Shown here: piece after piece, positions 1 to 5,069 of the stretch
Layout of the letters: each line of letters opens with the position of its first letter
How positions within the stretch are numbered: the first letter of the stretch is position 1
DNA from: Chloroflexota bacterium
GTDB taxonomy: Bacteria; Chloroflexota; Ktedonobacteria; Ktedonobacterales; Ktedonobacteraceae
Direction of reading: 5' to 3'
Length of the DNA: 5,069 nucleotides
Assembly: GCA_021828635.1 (NCBI GenBank)
Contig: JAJZEJ010000786.1
Coordinates: 1 to 5,069 of the forward strand
Notes under the pieces: generated by a model
Databases searched by the model: none
The model's input: only the letters and a program-made list of their open reading frames with translations
Told to the model about the DNA's origin: nothing
Translations under genes and position numbers: made by a program

Positions 1-1
1 G

Positions 2-157
2 CGCATCTTTGGCGGTTTCGGCTATACCAAAGAGTTTAATGTCGAACGCTACTACCGTGACGCGCCCTTCATGCTGGTCGGCGAGGGTACCAGCGAGATA
101 CAGCGCCTCATCATTGCCCGCCAATTGTTACAGCAGTATAAGCTAGAGGAGCGATAA
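2..157 (+). CDS. Acyl-CoA dehydrogenase, C-terminal end (partial)
   Basis: This is the last 51 codons of a gene that begins upstream of the window; base 1 belongs to the preceding codon. The translation contains [18 protein letters not shown] and [10 protein letters not shown] followed by IIARQLL, the highly conserved C-terminal helical segment of FAD-dependent acyl-CoA dehydrogenases. In known family members this region helps form the FAD-binding and tetramer interface, and the GEGTSEIQ stretch contacts the cofactor of the neighbouring subunit. The enzyme oxidises an acyl-CoA to the trans-2-enoyl-CoA and passes electrons to electron-transfer flavoprotein. Chain-length or branched-chain specificity cannot be read because the catalytic base region is outside the window. 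Its stop lies 2 nt before the next start, and its last codons carry that gene's ribosome binding site (AGAGGAG, 145-151), so the two are almost certainly co-transcribed. Confidence 0.95.
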   Translation, partial: RIFGGFGYTKEFNVERYYRDAPFMLVGEGTSEIQRLIIARQLLQQYKLEER

Positions 158-159
158 AT

Positions 160-684
160 ATGCAATTTGGACGAACCTTTGAAGAATTTGAGATTGGCGC
201 AATCTACAAACACTGGCCTGGACGCACCATTACCGAATACGACGATACGCTTTTCTGCATGTTAACCATGAATCATCATCCCCTGCACATCGATGCCAAT
301 TATGCAGAAGATACGCAATTCAAGCAGCGTCTCGTCGTAGGTTCGCTGGTTTTTAGTATCGTATTGGGCATGACGGTTGAGGATGTCAGTGGTAAAGCCA
401 TCGCTAATCTGGAGTTTGAAGAGGTCAAGCACGTCGGCCCCACCTTCCACGGCGATACCATCTATGCCGAGACAAAAGTACTGGATAAGCGTCTCTCCAA
501 AAGCCGAGCAGAGCGCGGTATCGTCAGCGTCGAGACGATTGCCTACAACCAGCGTGGTGAAACCGTTCTCTCGTTCCGCCGCCGCGTGATGGTACCCACC
601 ACCGCCTATGACGAGCAGCAACATCAGCAATGGGATGAGAAGATGGGGGGTTTAAGGGAGCAGCACGAAGGAAGAGTGATGTAA
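160..684 (+). CDS. MaoC-family (hotdog fold) enoyl-CoA hydratase/dehydratase, mesaconyl-CoA hydratase-like
   Basis: This is a 174-residue single-hotdog MaoC-like protein. The hydratase motif region is residues 27-50 (YDDTLF..LTMNHHPLHID..YAE), with His43 at the catalytic histidine position. Residue 38, where PhaJ-type (R)-hydratases have the catalytic Asp, is Asn here. From memory, a TMNxxPLH form is frequent in the subgroup containing mesaconyl-CoA hydratase (beta-methylmalyl-CoA dehydratase). Residues 97-120 (FHGDT..AETKVLDKR..SKSR) and 129-142 (YNQRGE..LSFRRR) also match that subgroup. Expected chemistry is reversible hydration of a 2-enoyl-CoA in the cytoplasm. The preceding acyl-CoA dehydrogenase would supply the unsaturated substrate, which fits degradation of branched acids or dicarboxylates. 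The ATG at 160 is preceded by AGAGGAG with an 8-nt spacer. The last 25 or so residues (rich in Gln, Glu and charged residues) extend beyond the recognisable fold. The exact substrate is inference. Confidence 0.88.
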   Translation: MQFGRTFEEFEIGAIYKHWPGRTITEYDDTLFCMLTMNHHPLHIDANYAEDTQFKQRLVVGSLVFSIVLGMTVEDVSGKAIANLEFEEVKHVGPTFHGDTIYAETKVLDKRLSKSRAERGIVSVETIAYNQRGETVLSFRRRVMVPTTAYDEQQHQQWDEKMGGLREQHEGRVM

Positions 685-704
685 CGACCATCGCTTGCCA
701 CTTC

Positions 705-713
705 TGCTATAAT
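705..713 (+). promoter_or_regulatory. Extended -10 promoter for the LysM protein gene
   Basis: TGCTATAAT matches the extended -10 consensus (TGnTATAAT) exactly. At 16-18 nt upstream there is no good -35 box (about CGACCA at 685-690), as is common for extended -10 promoters. The predicted start near 720 gives a leader of about 40 nt before the ATG at 761. It lies only about 20 nt after the hydratase stop, so the LysM gene can be transcribed independently, although read-through from the upstream operon is possible because I see no terminator in this gap. Confidence 0.6.
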
Positions 714-749
714 GCATTGTGAAAGAGAGGTTGTGTATTGTAGCCGGAT

Positions 750-755
750 AAGGAG
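750..755 (+). promoter_or_regulatory. Ribosome binding site that fixes the LysM gene start
   Basis: AAGGAG sits 5 nt before ATG 761. The in-frame GTG codons at 755 and 758 overlap or directly abut it, so they are poor start candidates. The start is therefore taken as ATG 761, not the longest open frame. Confidence 0.7.
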
Positions 756-760
756 TGGTG

Positions 761-1783
761 ATGGCTCGTCGTTTGCGTACACAGAGCATAGCAGAAGAGC
801 GTCCACGTATCGTAAGGCACTCATTCCCCTGGAAGTTGCTCTTATTAGTACCACTGCTAGTTGTGGTTGCCGTACCCTCGTACCTGTTTGGTGTGCGCGT
901 GAGCCACGGGCTATATACATCATTAACTGGACTGGCCTACACGTTTTCTGCGCCACCCAACAACTCACCCACGGCAACACCACTCCCGACCTTCCCGACG
1001 ATCTTGCCACAGGTCGGCTCTCTGCTCTATACCGCGCAGAATGGCGACTCGTGCGATAGCATTCTTGCTACGCAGATGCACATGGCCGATGCGGGTGCCA
1101 TTTTTAGCGATGCTAAGCCGGGTACCATCAAGGCACTGAATACCGTTGTGGGACAGAATTGCGACGATTTACAACCGGGTCAGGTTCTCTCACTTATGCC
1201 ACAATACCCATTGATGGTGTTAGGTGGTATTGTGCGCAAAATCGACTCTTCTACGCCACAACAGGTGGTGCCAACACCACTCATCAATGTGCCGAATCAG
1301 CAGCTGGCCCCCGATTGTTCCGGTGGTTGTTGGCTCACTGTCAGCATTACATCCACAGTGCAGGTACATTTGCTGGTGCAGACCACGCTGGCGATCCATA
1401 TTGGTTCGTGGGTCTGGGCGCAGGCATCCATGCAACTCAAAAATGTTGCCAATTTCGCCAACTATCCCTATGTGGACCCAGCTATCGCGCTCAATGGGAC
1501 GTTTCTGCACGCTTGCGACTTCCAGGTGAACAACACGCACGACAGCAATTCGCTCTCCTGTAACCAGTTGACGCCCAATACGATTGACGCCGATGGTGGC
1601 ACGTGGCTCTTTGGTGTCATCAGTCCCGTTTCGCTCGGCCACTGGGGCTATCATCTTTCCCTACCGCAAGGCACACAGGTACTGCTCTGGCTCACGCAAA
1701 CCAATAACGGCTCGCTTATCTACAAGGCTGGCAACTCCATCTATCGCTACAGTAGCACGAATCACCTCTATGTGAAAGCGTAA
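761..1783 (+). CDS. Membrane-anchored extracytoplasmic LysM-domain protein with unknown C-terminal domain
   Basis: This is a 340-residue protein. Residues 1-23 are basic (MARRLRT..RPRIVRH) and are followed by one hydrophobic helix at about 24-46 (PWKLLLLVPLLVVVAV...), an uncleaved anchor or signal helix that places the rest outside. Residues 63-85 are a low-complexity Pro/Thr/Ser linker. Residues about 89-148 resemble one LysM module: LYTAQNGDSCDSI at the start, an ALN-containing middle, and LQPGQVLSLMP at the end. LysM modules bind N-acetylglucosamine polymers such as peptidoglycan or chitin. A second Pro/Thr linker (165-185) leads to a region of about 150 residues, rich in Thr, Asn, Gln and aromatic residues and probably mostly beta strand, that I do not recognise. 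Six cysteines (98, 134, 186, 190, 252, 267) all lie outside the membrane; 98 and 134 both fall in the LysM part and could pair, and 186/190 form CSGGC. No catalytic motif is seen. A cell-wall-bound structural or sensory role is inference. Confidence 0.82.
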   Translation: MARRLRTQSIAEERPRIVRHSFPWKLLLLVPLLVVVAVPSYLFGVRVSHGLYTSLTGLAYTFSAPPNNSPTATPLPTFPTILPQVGSLLYTAQNGDSCDSILATQMHMADAGAIFSDAKPGTIKALNTVVGQNCDDLQPGQVLSLMPQYPLMVLGGIVRKIDSSTPQQVVPTPLINVPNQQLAPDCSGGCWLTVSITSTVQVHLLVQTTLAIHIGSWVWAQASMQLKNVANFANYPYVDPAIALNGTFLHACDFQVNNTHDSNSLSCNQLTPNTIDADGGTWLFGVISPVSLGHWGYHLSLPQGTQVLLWLTQTNNGSLIYKAGNSIYRYSSTNHLYVKA

Positions 1784-1785
1784 CA

Positions 1786-2955
1786 TCATAATTTGTGCTG
1801 CTGCATATAAGGAATGCCAATACTATCGAGCAAGAAAGCTAATAGTTTCCAATAGAAACGCCGGTAAAGTGGTAAATGTTGAGCATAGATAGCACTGTAT
1901 TCTATCCCGCTATATGCCCCACGGTTGCGCTTGAATTGTGCCGCACCAGAGCTTTCATGCAGCAACAGGCCGCGCTCTTTAGCAATGTTGAAGAGAACGA
2001 CAGAGAGCATGCGATACAGGCCAAGCTCTTGCGGCAATGCTGTGTCATAGCCGAAAAGTGGCGTGGTCATGACGCCATTGCGATAGAAATAGCCCAGCAC
2101 AGCATCAATACGTCCATCCTTTTTTAGCGCGACAAGCTGTAATATTTTTTCGTGCAGAGCCAACTTGATAAAATGCTCGTTAAACATTGGGTTCGAGCGT
2201 GAATACTTATCCAGATAGAGAACGTTATACAGTTCCACAATACGCGCTATGTCATCCTCGGTCAGTTCTTCATTGGTGGATTTCGTATAGCTATAGTGAG
2301 CCAGTAGCACGAAGTCGCGTTTCAGTAGCCAACGTGCCTTTGAAGTCAGCGCGTGTGGGTCGGCGGGACGTAGCAGATAGACCTGTCGGCTACCGAGCAA
2401 TGTGCAACCCAGACGTTTGAGATCGGCCATAATCATTGATGTGGTATGGTTATTGAGTGAGCGAAAGACGATAGTGTGATGCGGGAAACGCTCTTTGAGA
2501 AAAGTGAGCATATCAGCTACTTGTTGTGTAGAGAGTGGTGGATAGAGATTAGTTGATAAAAGCCAGTTATTCACGCAGACAACGTGATTCATCCGGCAGG
2601 CTTTACCGAGTAGACCAAGCAGTGTGAAGATAGTGGCGAAGAGACGGCGCAGCCATGCTGGTTGTACCAGCGTCAATTCCTCTTTGGCGTAGGTGATGTA
2701 GTGCGTGTAGGGCGAGCAAACATAGGAGTTGGCGTATTCGCGCCGATTGAGCGAGAGTGGTAGCACGATGCGCTCGTCGATGAGCAGTGCCATGTAAGTG
2801 GTGGTCACGTTCTCGATAAAATATTGTGTGCCGTGTTGGATAAGAGGCGTAAGATAGGCACGCGAGTAGTTGCCATCCTCACTATCAGGCCAGGGTAATT
2901 GCTCAATAGTATCCGCAAAGAACAGGCGTATGTTTGTCTGCATGTCATTATCCAT
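1786..2955 (-). CDS. GNAT/FemAB-like acyltransferase partnered with the ATP-grasp ligase
   Basis: This is a protein of about 389 residues, counted from ATG 2955, that reads as two GNAT-like halves, the layout of FemAB-type and related acyl/aminoacyl transferases. The first half includes YMALLIDERIVLPL (about 55-68). The second has LQLVALKKDGRIDAVLGYF (about 273-291), the core beta-strand pair that typically precedes the acyl-CoA or aminoacyl site. It is followed by GLYRMLSVVLFNIAKERG (312-329), SSGAAQFKRNRGA (335-347) and a tail rich in aromatic and basic residues (LYRRFYWKLL). The S(S/A)G..FKR.RG block is the clearest family signature, but I cannot name a characterised homologue. Starts: ATG 2955 overlaps the upstream ligase gene by 8 nt; ATG 2943 begins 4 nt after its stop; an in-frame TTG at 2964 is also possible. 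None has a strong ribosome binding site, which fits translational coupling. Its 3' end is 2 nt from the stop of the convergent LysM gene. The substrate is unknown. Confidence 0.72.
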   Translation of the reverse strand: MDNDMQTNIRLFFADTIEQLPWPDSEDGNYSRAYLTPLIQHGTQYFIENVTTTYMALLIDERIVLPLSLNRREYANSYVCSPYTHYITYAKEELTLVQPAWLRRLFATIFTLLGLLGKACRMNHVVCVNNWLLSTNLYPPLSTQQVADMLTFLKERFPHHTIVFRSLNNHTTSMIMADLKRLGCTLLGSRQVYLLRPADPHALTSKARWLLKRDFVLLAHYSYTKSTNEELTEDDIARIVELYNVLYLDKYSRSNPMFNEHFIKLALHEKILQLVALKKDGRIDAVLGYFYRNGVMTTPLFGYDTALPQELGLYRMLSVVLFNIAKERGLLLHESSGAAQFKRNRGAYSGIEYSAIYAQHLPLYRRFYWKLLAFLLDSIGIPYMQQHKL

Positions 2956-4117
2956 TCCATTCAATGTCCCAGGTTGAGAAGGCTAGCGCGGAGAGGTGAC
3001 GTTTGCGGCTCTCCACCAAGTTATACACCACGATCTTTGGCTGTGCGAGCAGAGGGCCAACATCACGCCAGTTGAAAATAACATCACTCGCCTGTATCAT
3101 TGTCTGGCACCAATGCCGAAAACGTGACCAGGAGTGTATATTTGCCGGTGCGTAGAGCAGCATTGCCAGCGCCAGCATACGTTGCGTGCCTATCTCAGGC
3201 TTGAGTACAGGCTTGGTGATAGATGGCGTGAGAAAAACATCCGGTAGATGATCTTGTAGCTGGAAGAGATGCAGACCACTGGTGGCCCGTGGATTGCATT
3301 CCAGGGGTAGCGCGTTTCCCTCCGGTGTCACAATAAAATCAAAAGCAATCTGGCCTGAAAATCGCTCTTCTTGTACAAATTGCTGTATCCATTGTTCGAT
3401 AGCCAGTTGCTCACAGGCTGTAAAGTTGATGCACGCGCCACGTCCCGCTGTAAAATCGACTGCATAGGTGCTATGAGCGGCTAAGCTACCTTTGTGAACG
3501 ATACTATAGGTGCAATATGCCTGCCCATAAATGCGTTCTTGCGCAACCCACGGCGTGGTTTGGCTTATTGCACGTTGTGGCAAGAGTGTATGTGCCTGTT
3601 TTGTATTATCAATTATGGAGACATGGGTAGCGAAACGCGAAAAGACAGGTTTTAGCACAAAAGGCTTGTCATAGCGAGCAATGAAATTCTCTATGTCGGC
3701 GTGCGAAGTCAGTAGATGTGTTTCAGGCACAGCGAGATTGTAGCGACGAGCATATTGGATAAACTCCCATTTGCTATGGAAGTGCCGTAGTTGCTCAATT
3801 GGTGCTGCAAAGACAGTACAGTGCTGTTGCAATCGTTCTAATCCTTGTGACACGAAGAAAATCTCTTCGCATGTCGGGATAAGCAGGTCAATCTTTTCAT
3901 GTTTGATAATCGCTATCAGTCTATCGAGAAAAGCCTCGGTTGCTATATTGGGTGGTGGTACATCGTAGTGATGCGTAATCGCACGCGAGTAGCGGCAAAG
4001 ATGTATTAGTGTACTTTCCGCAACAATGATGCGATGCCCATGAGCAGCGAATTGACGGGCTAAATCCAATGTCACAGGCGCTCTTCCGCCCGTCAGCAGA
4101 ATGTGTTTGGTATCCAT
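2948..4117 (-). CDS. ATP-grasp carboxylate-amine ligase of unknown substrate
   Basis: This is a 389-residue cytoplasmic enzyme. Residues 5-35 (HILLTGGRAPVTLDLARQF..) form a Rossmann-like pre-ATP-grasp beta-alpha unit, and PTCEEIFF (81-88) lies at the end of this N-terminal domain. The ATP-grasp fold follows: HSKWEF (114-119), the FVLKP lysine (Lys156) expected to contact ATP phosphates, QERIYG (193-198) at the adenine hinge, and the metal-binding strands FDFIV (259-263) and LPLECNPRATSG (270-281) with Asp260, Glu273 and Asn275. All core residues are present, so it should be active: it forms an acylphosphate from a carboxylate with ATP and ligates it to an amine or similar nucleophile. Annotation pipelines tend to call such proteins carbamoyl-phosphate-synthase-like, but the length and N-terminus do not fit CarB. 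ATG 4117 has a weak, close AGGG upstream. The frame runs into the acyltransferase gene, suggesting a two-step pathway. It is 67 nt downstream of the membrane-protein gene on the same strand. Confidence 0.85.
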   Translation of the reverse strand: MDTKHILLTGGRAPVTLDLARQFAAHGHRIIVAESTLIHLCRYSRAITHHYDVPPPNIATEAFLDRLIAIIKHEKIDLLIPTCEEIFFVSQGLERLQQHCTVFAAPIEQLRHFHSKWEFIQYARRYNLAVPETHLLTSHADIENFIARYDKPFVLKPVFSRFATHVSIIDNTKQAHTLLPQRAISQTTPWVAQERIYGQAYCTYSIVHKGSLAAHSTYAVDFTAGRGACINFTACEQLAIEQWIQQFVQEERFSGQIAFDFIVTPEGNALPLECNPRATSGLHLFQLQDHLPDVFLTPSITKPVLKPEIGTQRMLALAMLLYAPANIHSWSRFRHWCQTMIQASDVIFNWRDVGPLLAQPKIVVYNLVESRKRHLSALAFSTWDIEWNG

Positions 4118-4184
4118 ATTCCCTATAACGAAGCAGATGTAGCCTGCATGAATGTCATTTGACCCATAGGCAACGCAAGAATGC

Positions 4185-4871
4185 TTAGCTGCTCTCTGCC
4201 AGATGTTTAGCTACATTGGTAGCAGGTATTCTGGCACTCGTGAGCCACGCGATGGCGGCTGCGAGTACCCAGAGTGCTTGCAAACTCAAAACAACCAGCG
4301 TGAGAATGTTAGTAGTGAACAGACCAATGAAGCCTGCGATTTCAAACGCTATGCCCAGGCCAATAGCGAGATAGCCAAAGATGCGTGGGAGCAGATGGCA
4401 GCGAAGCAGAATGGAGCCTAAAGCCAGGAAGATCAGTGGAGCAGGTACGATTGGGTAGATATAGGTAAAGACCGTCATGATGTCAAAGCTGGTGAGCGAA
4501 GCCATATGATGACCATCCACCGCTGCTTGGGCAAGATCCATTGTAAATACCCCCTCAATCAGCACAACCGCAAGCAGGACTGTGGACCCCAGGATGGTGA
4601 GCAAACCCGCCAGACGTGTTGTGGCCTCTGCTCGATGGACGAGTGCGAGAAAAAAGATGACGGAGAGCAAGGAACCAGTCGCTTGCAACCATGTACCCAG
4701 GAACCATAGGGTATGATACCGTGTTGCCATGCTAATGACCTGGGCAAGCGAAGCAGTAGAAGGAAGTTGCGCCAGACCAATGCTGAAACCAACTCCAAAG
4801 TACAGGCCGAGCAGGAGCGTGCCGAAAATGCCAGCGAGTCCAATCAGGATGTTGGAGAGTGATTTAGACAT
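4185..4871 (-). CDS. Six-helix integral membrane protein, DUF4386-like topology, function unknown
   Basis: This is a 228-residue, strongly hydrophobic protein with six predicted membrane helices at about 8-34, 54-78, 86-110, 131-155, 163-186 and 190-212. They are separated by short loops, the longest (about 111-130) containing His121 and His122. A basic turn before helix 3 (HRAEATTR, 79-86) and one before helix 5 (RCHLLPRIFG, 157-166) suggest cytoplasmic sides by the positive-inside rule. The helix spacing and the LLPRIFGYLAIGLGI segment resemble small six-helix proteins of the DUF4386 type, but I would not insist on that family. No transporter or enzyme motif is seen. ATG 4871 has GAGAGG about 4 nt upstream. 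It is first in a possible three-gene minus-strand unit with the ligase and acyltransferase. Its promoter region shows a MerR-like layout, which hints at inducible expression; that is inference. Confidence 0.8.
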   Translation of the reverse strand: MSKSLSNILIGLAGIFGTLLLGLYFGVGFSIGLAQLPSTASLAQVISMATRYHTLWFLGTWLQATGSLLSVIFFLALVHRAEATTRLAGLLTILGSTVLLAVVLIEGVFTMDLAQAAVDGHHMASLTSFDIMTVFTYIYPIVPAPLIFLALGSILLRCHLLPRIFGYLAIGLGIAFEIAGFIGLFTTNILTLVVLSLQALWVLAAAIAWLTSARIPATNVAKHLAESS

Positions 4872-4893
4872 GATTCCTCTCTTTTTGAGTCTT

Positions 4894-4924
4894 ATTATCC
4901 GTACAGGTAGACCCTGTTTGTCAT
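4894..4924 (-). promoter_or_regulatory. Candidate MerR-type promoter (19-nt spacer) of the membrane-protein gene
   Basis: On the minus strand, ATGACA (4924-4919, 5 of 6 to TTGACA except the first bases) and GATAAT (4899-4894, 5 of 6 to TATAAT) are separated by 19 nt, longer than the usual 17. The spacer holds the inverted repeat at 4903-4917. Promoters activated by MerR-family regulators have this arrangement: the activator distorts the over-long spacer so the two boxes align. Predicted transcription start is near 4887, giving a leader of about 16 nt that includes the ribosome binding site. The regulator gene is not in the window. Confidence 0.45.
4903..4917. repeat. Inverted repeat, candidate operator in the divergent region
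   Basis: ACAGG-TAGAC-CCTGT has perfect 5-bp arms around a 5-nt centre. Its midpoint (4910) lies 1 nt from the midpoint (4909) of the 19-nt promoter spacer on the minus strand. It is the most obvious dyad in the 140-nt intergenic region. Arms of 5 bp can arise by chance, so placement is the main support. Confidence 0.45.
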
Positions 4925-4942
4925 TCTATCATAGAGAAGTGA

Positions 4943-4959
4943 TATGATGCTGCTATAAA
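4943..4959 (+). promoter_or_regulatory. Candidate -10 elements for the nitrilase-family gene
   Basis: Two extended -10 candidates lie in tandem on the plus strand: TATGAT (4943-4948), preceded by TG at 4940-4941, and TATAAA (4954-4959), preceded by TG at 4951-4952. A TTGTCA box at 4918-4923 is 19 nt upstream of the first, also a long spacer, and overlaps the -35 box of the opposing promoter. The second resembles the promoter at 705-713 (both TGCTATAA) and would give a leader of about 45 nt. I cannot tell which is used. Confidence 0.45.
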
Positions 4960-5011
4960 TACAAGCCGTAGCAAGAAATTTGAGCAAGTATCATAATGGG
5001 AGCATAGACTC

Positions 5012-5069
5012 ATGAAAACACGGATTGCCGCCGCACAATTGCAGGCCAGCGCGTATCCCGATGAAAATC
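5012..5069 (+). CDS. Carbon-nitrogen hydrolase (nitrilase superfamily), N-terminal start (partial)
   Basis: Only the first 19 codons are present, reading MKTRIAAAQLQASAYPDEN. The pattern of a short basic start, the hydrophobic strand RIAAAQLQ and then an Asp/Glu-Asn loop is the usual first beta strand of nitrilase-superfamily amidases, which cleave amide or nitrile C-N bonds with a Glu-Lys-Cys triad. None of the triad is within the window, so the assignment rests on the start alone. GGGAG at 4998-5002 lies 9 nt before ATG 5012 and supports the start. It is divergent from the membrane-protein gene and may share its regulatory region. Confidence 0.55.
   Translation, partial: MKTRIAAAQLQASAYPDEN

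Noticed and set aside
262..630. Minus-strand open frame of 122 codons antisense to the MaoC gene
   Set aside because: It is a shadow of the hydratase frame with no recognisable domain.
695..713. TTGCCA at 695-700 as the -35 partner of the TATAAT box
   Set aside because: Only 7 nt separate the two, far short of the 16-19 needed, so the promoter is treated as an extended -10 type.
712..1059. Plus-strand open frame of 115 codons starting inside the -10 region of the LysM promoter
   Set aside because: It overlaps the well-supported LysM gene in another frame, has no ribosome binding site, and its composition (Arg, Cys and Ser scattered, no domain pattern) looks like a shadow.
1265..1280. Perfect 6-bp stem GTGGTG-CCAA-CACCAC
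   Set aside because: It lies inside the LysM gene where codons encode a Val/Pro/Thr linker, has no following T-tract, and is easily explained by coding for that linker.
1220..1654. Minus-strand open frame of 144 codons antisense to the LysM gene
   Set aside because: It lies wholly within the coding sequence of the LysM protein, with no domain resemblance or plausible start signal.
1845..1859. GTTTC-CAATA-GAAAC hairpin near the convergent gene ends
   Set aside because: It has a 5-bp A/T-rich stem within coding sequence and no T-tract, so it is too weak to call a terminator.
4118..4184. Possible separate promoter (TTCATG, 18 nt, TTATAG) for the ATP-grasp gene
   Set aside because: The -10 candidate sits only 5 nt before the ATG, which would require a leaderless message starting at or after the start codon, and the -35 match is poor. 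Co-transcription with the upstream membrane-protein gene is simpler.

Overview
The window looks like an ordinary bacterial chromosomal stretch of medium G+C content (about half by eye, not computed). It holds five complete genes and the ends of two more, packed with short gaps. No rRNA, tRNA, CRISPR array, insertion sequence or integrase is visible. The gene set (acyl-CoA dehydrogenase plus a mesaconyl-CoA-hydratase-like MaoC protein, a proline/threonine-linked LysM membrane protein, and an ATP-grasp/GNAT pair) reminds me of soil Chloroflexota of the Ktedonobacteria type. That is an impression from family resemblance, not a demonstrated assignment.

Layout. Positions 2-684 (+) are the tail of an acyl-CoA dehydrogenase followed 2 nt later by a MaoC-fold hydratase, a typical acyl-CoA degradation pair. 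An extended -10 promoter at 705-713 then drives a single membrane-anchored LysM protein (761-1783, +). This gene converges, with only 2 nt between stop codons, on a minus-strand block. In transcription order that block is a six-helix membrane protein (4871-4185), an ATP-grasp ligase (4117-2948) and a GNAT/FemAB-like acyltransferase (about 2955-1786). The ligase and acyltransferase reading frames overlap or nearly abut, so they are probably translated together. The 140-nt divergent region 4872-5011 separates this block from the start of a nitrilase-family hydrolase (5012 onward, +), which runs off the window.

Most interesting points. (1) The ATP-grasp/GNAT pair has the logic of a small biosynthetic module: ATP-dependent activation and ligation of a carboxylate, plus an acyl or aminoacyl transferase. 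Its substrate cannot be told from sequence. (2) The promoter candidate for the membrane-protein gene has -35 and -10 boxes 19 nt apart, with an inverted repeat (ACAGG-N5-CCTGT) inside the spacer. This is the architecture of MerR-family-activated promoters. If real, the membrane protein, and possibly the ligase/transferase pair behind it, would be inducible by a MerR-type sensor encoded outside the window. (3) The LysM protein has a six-cysteine exported part and a C-terminal domain I do not recognise.
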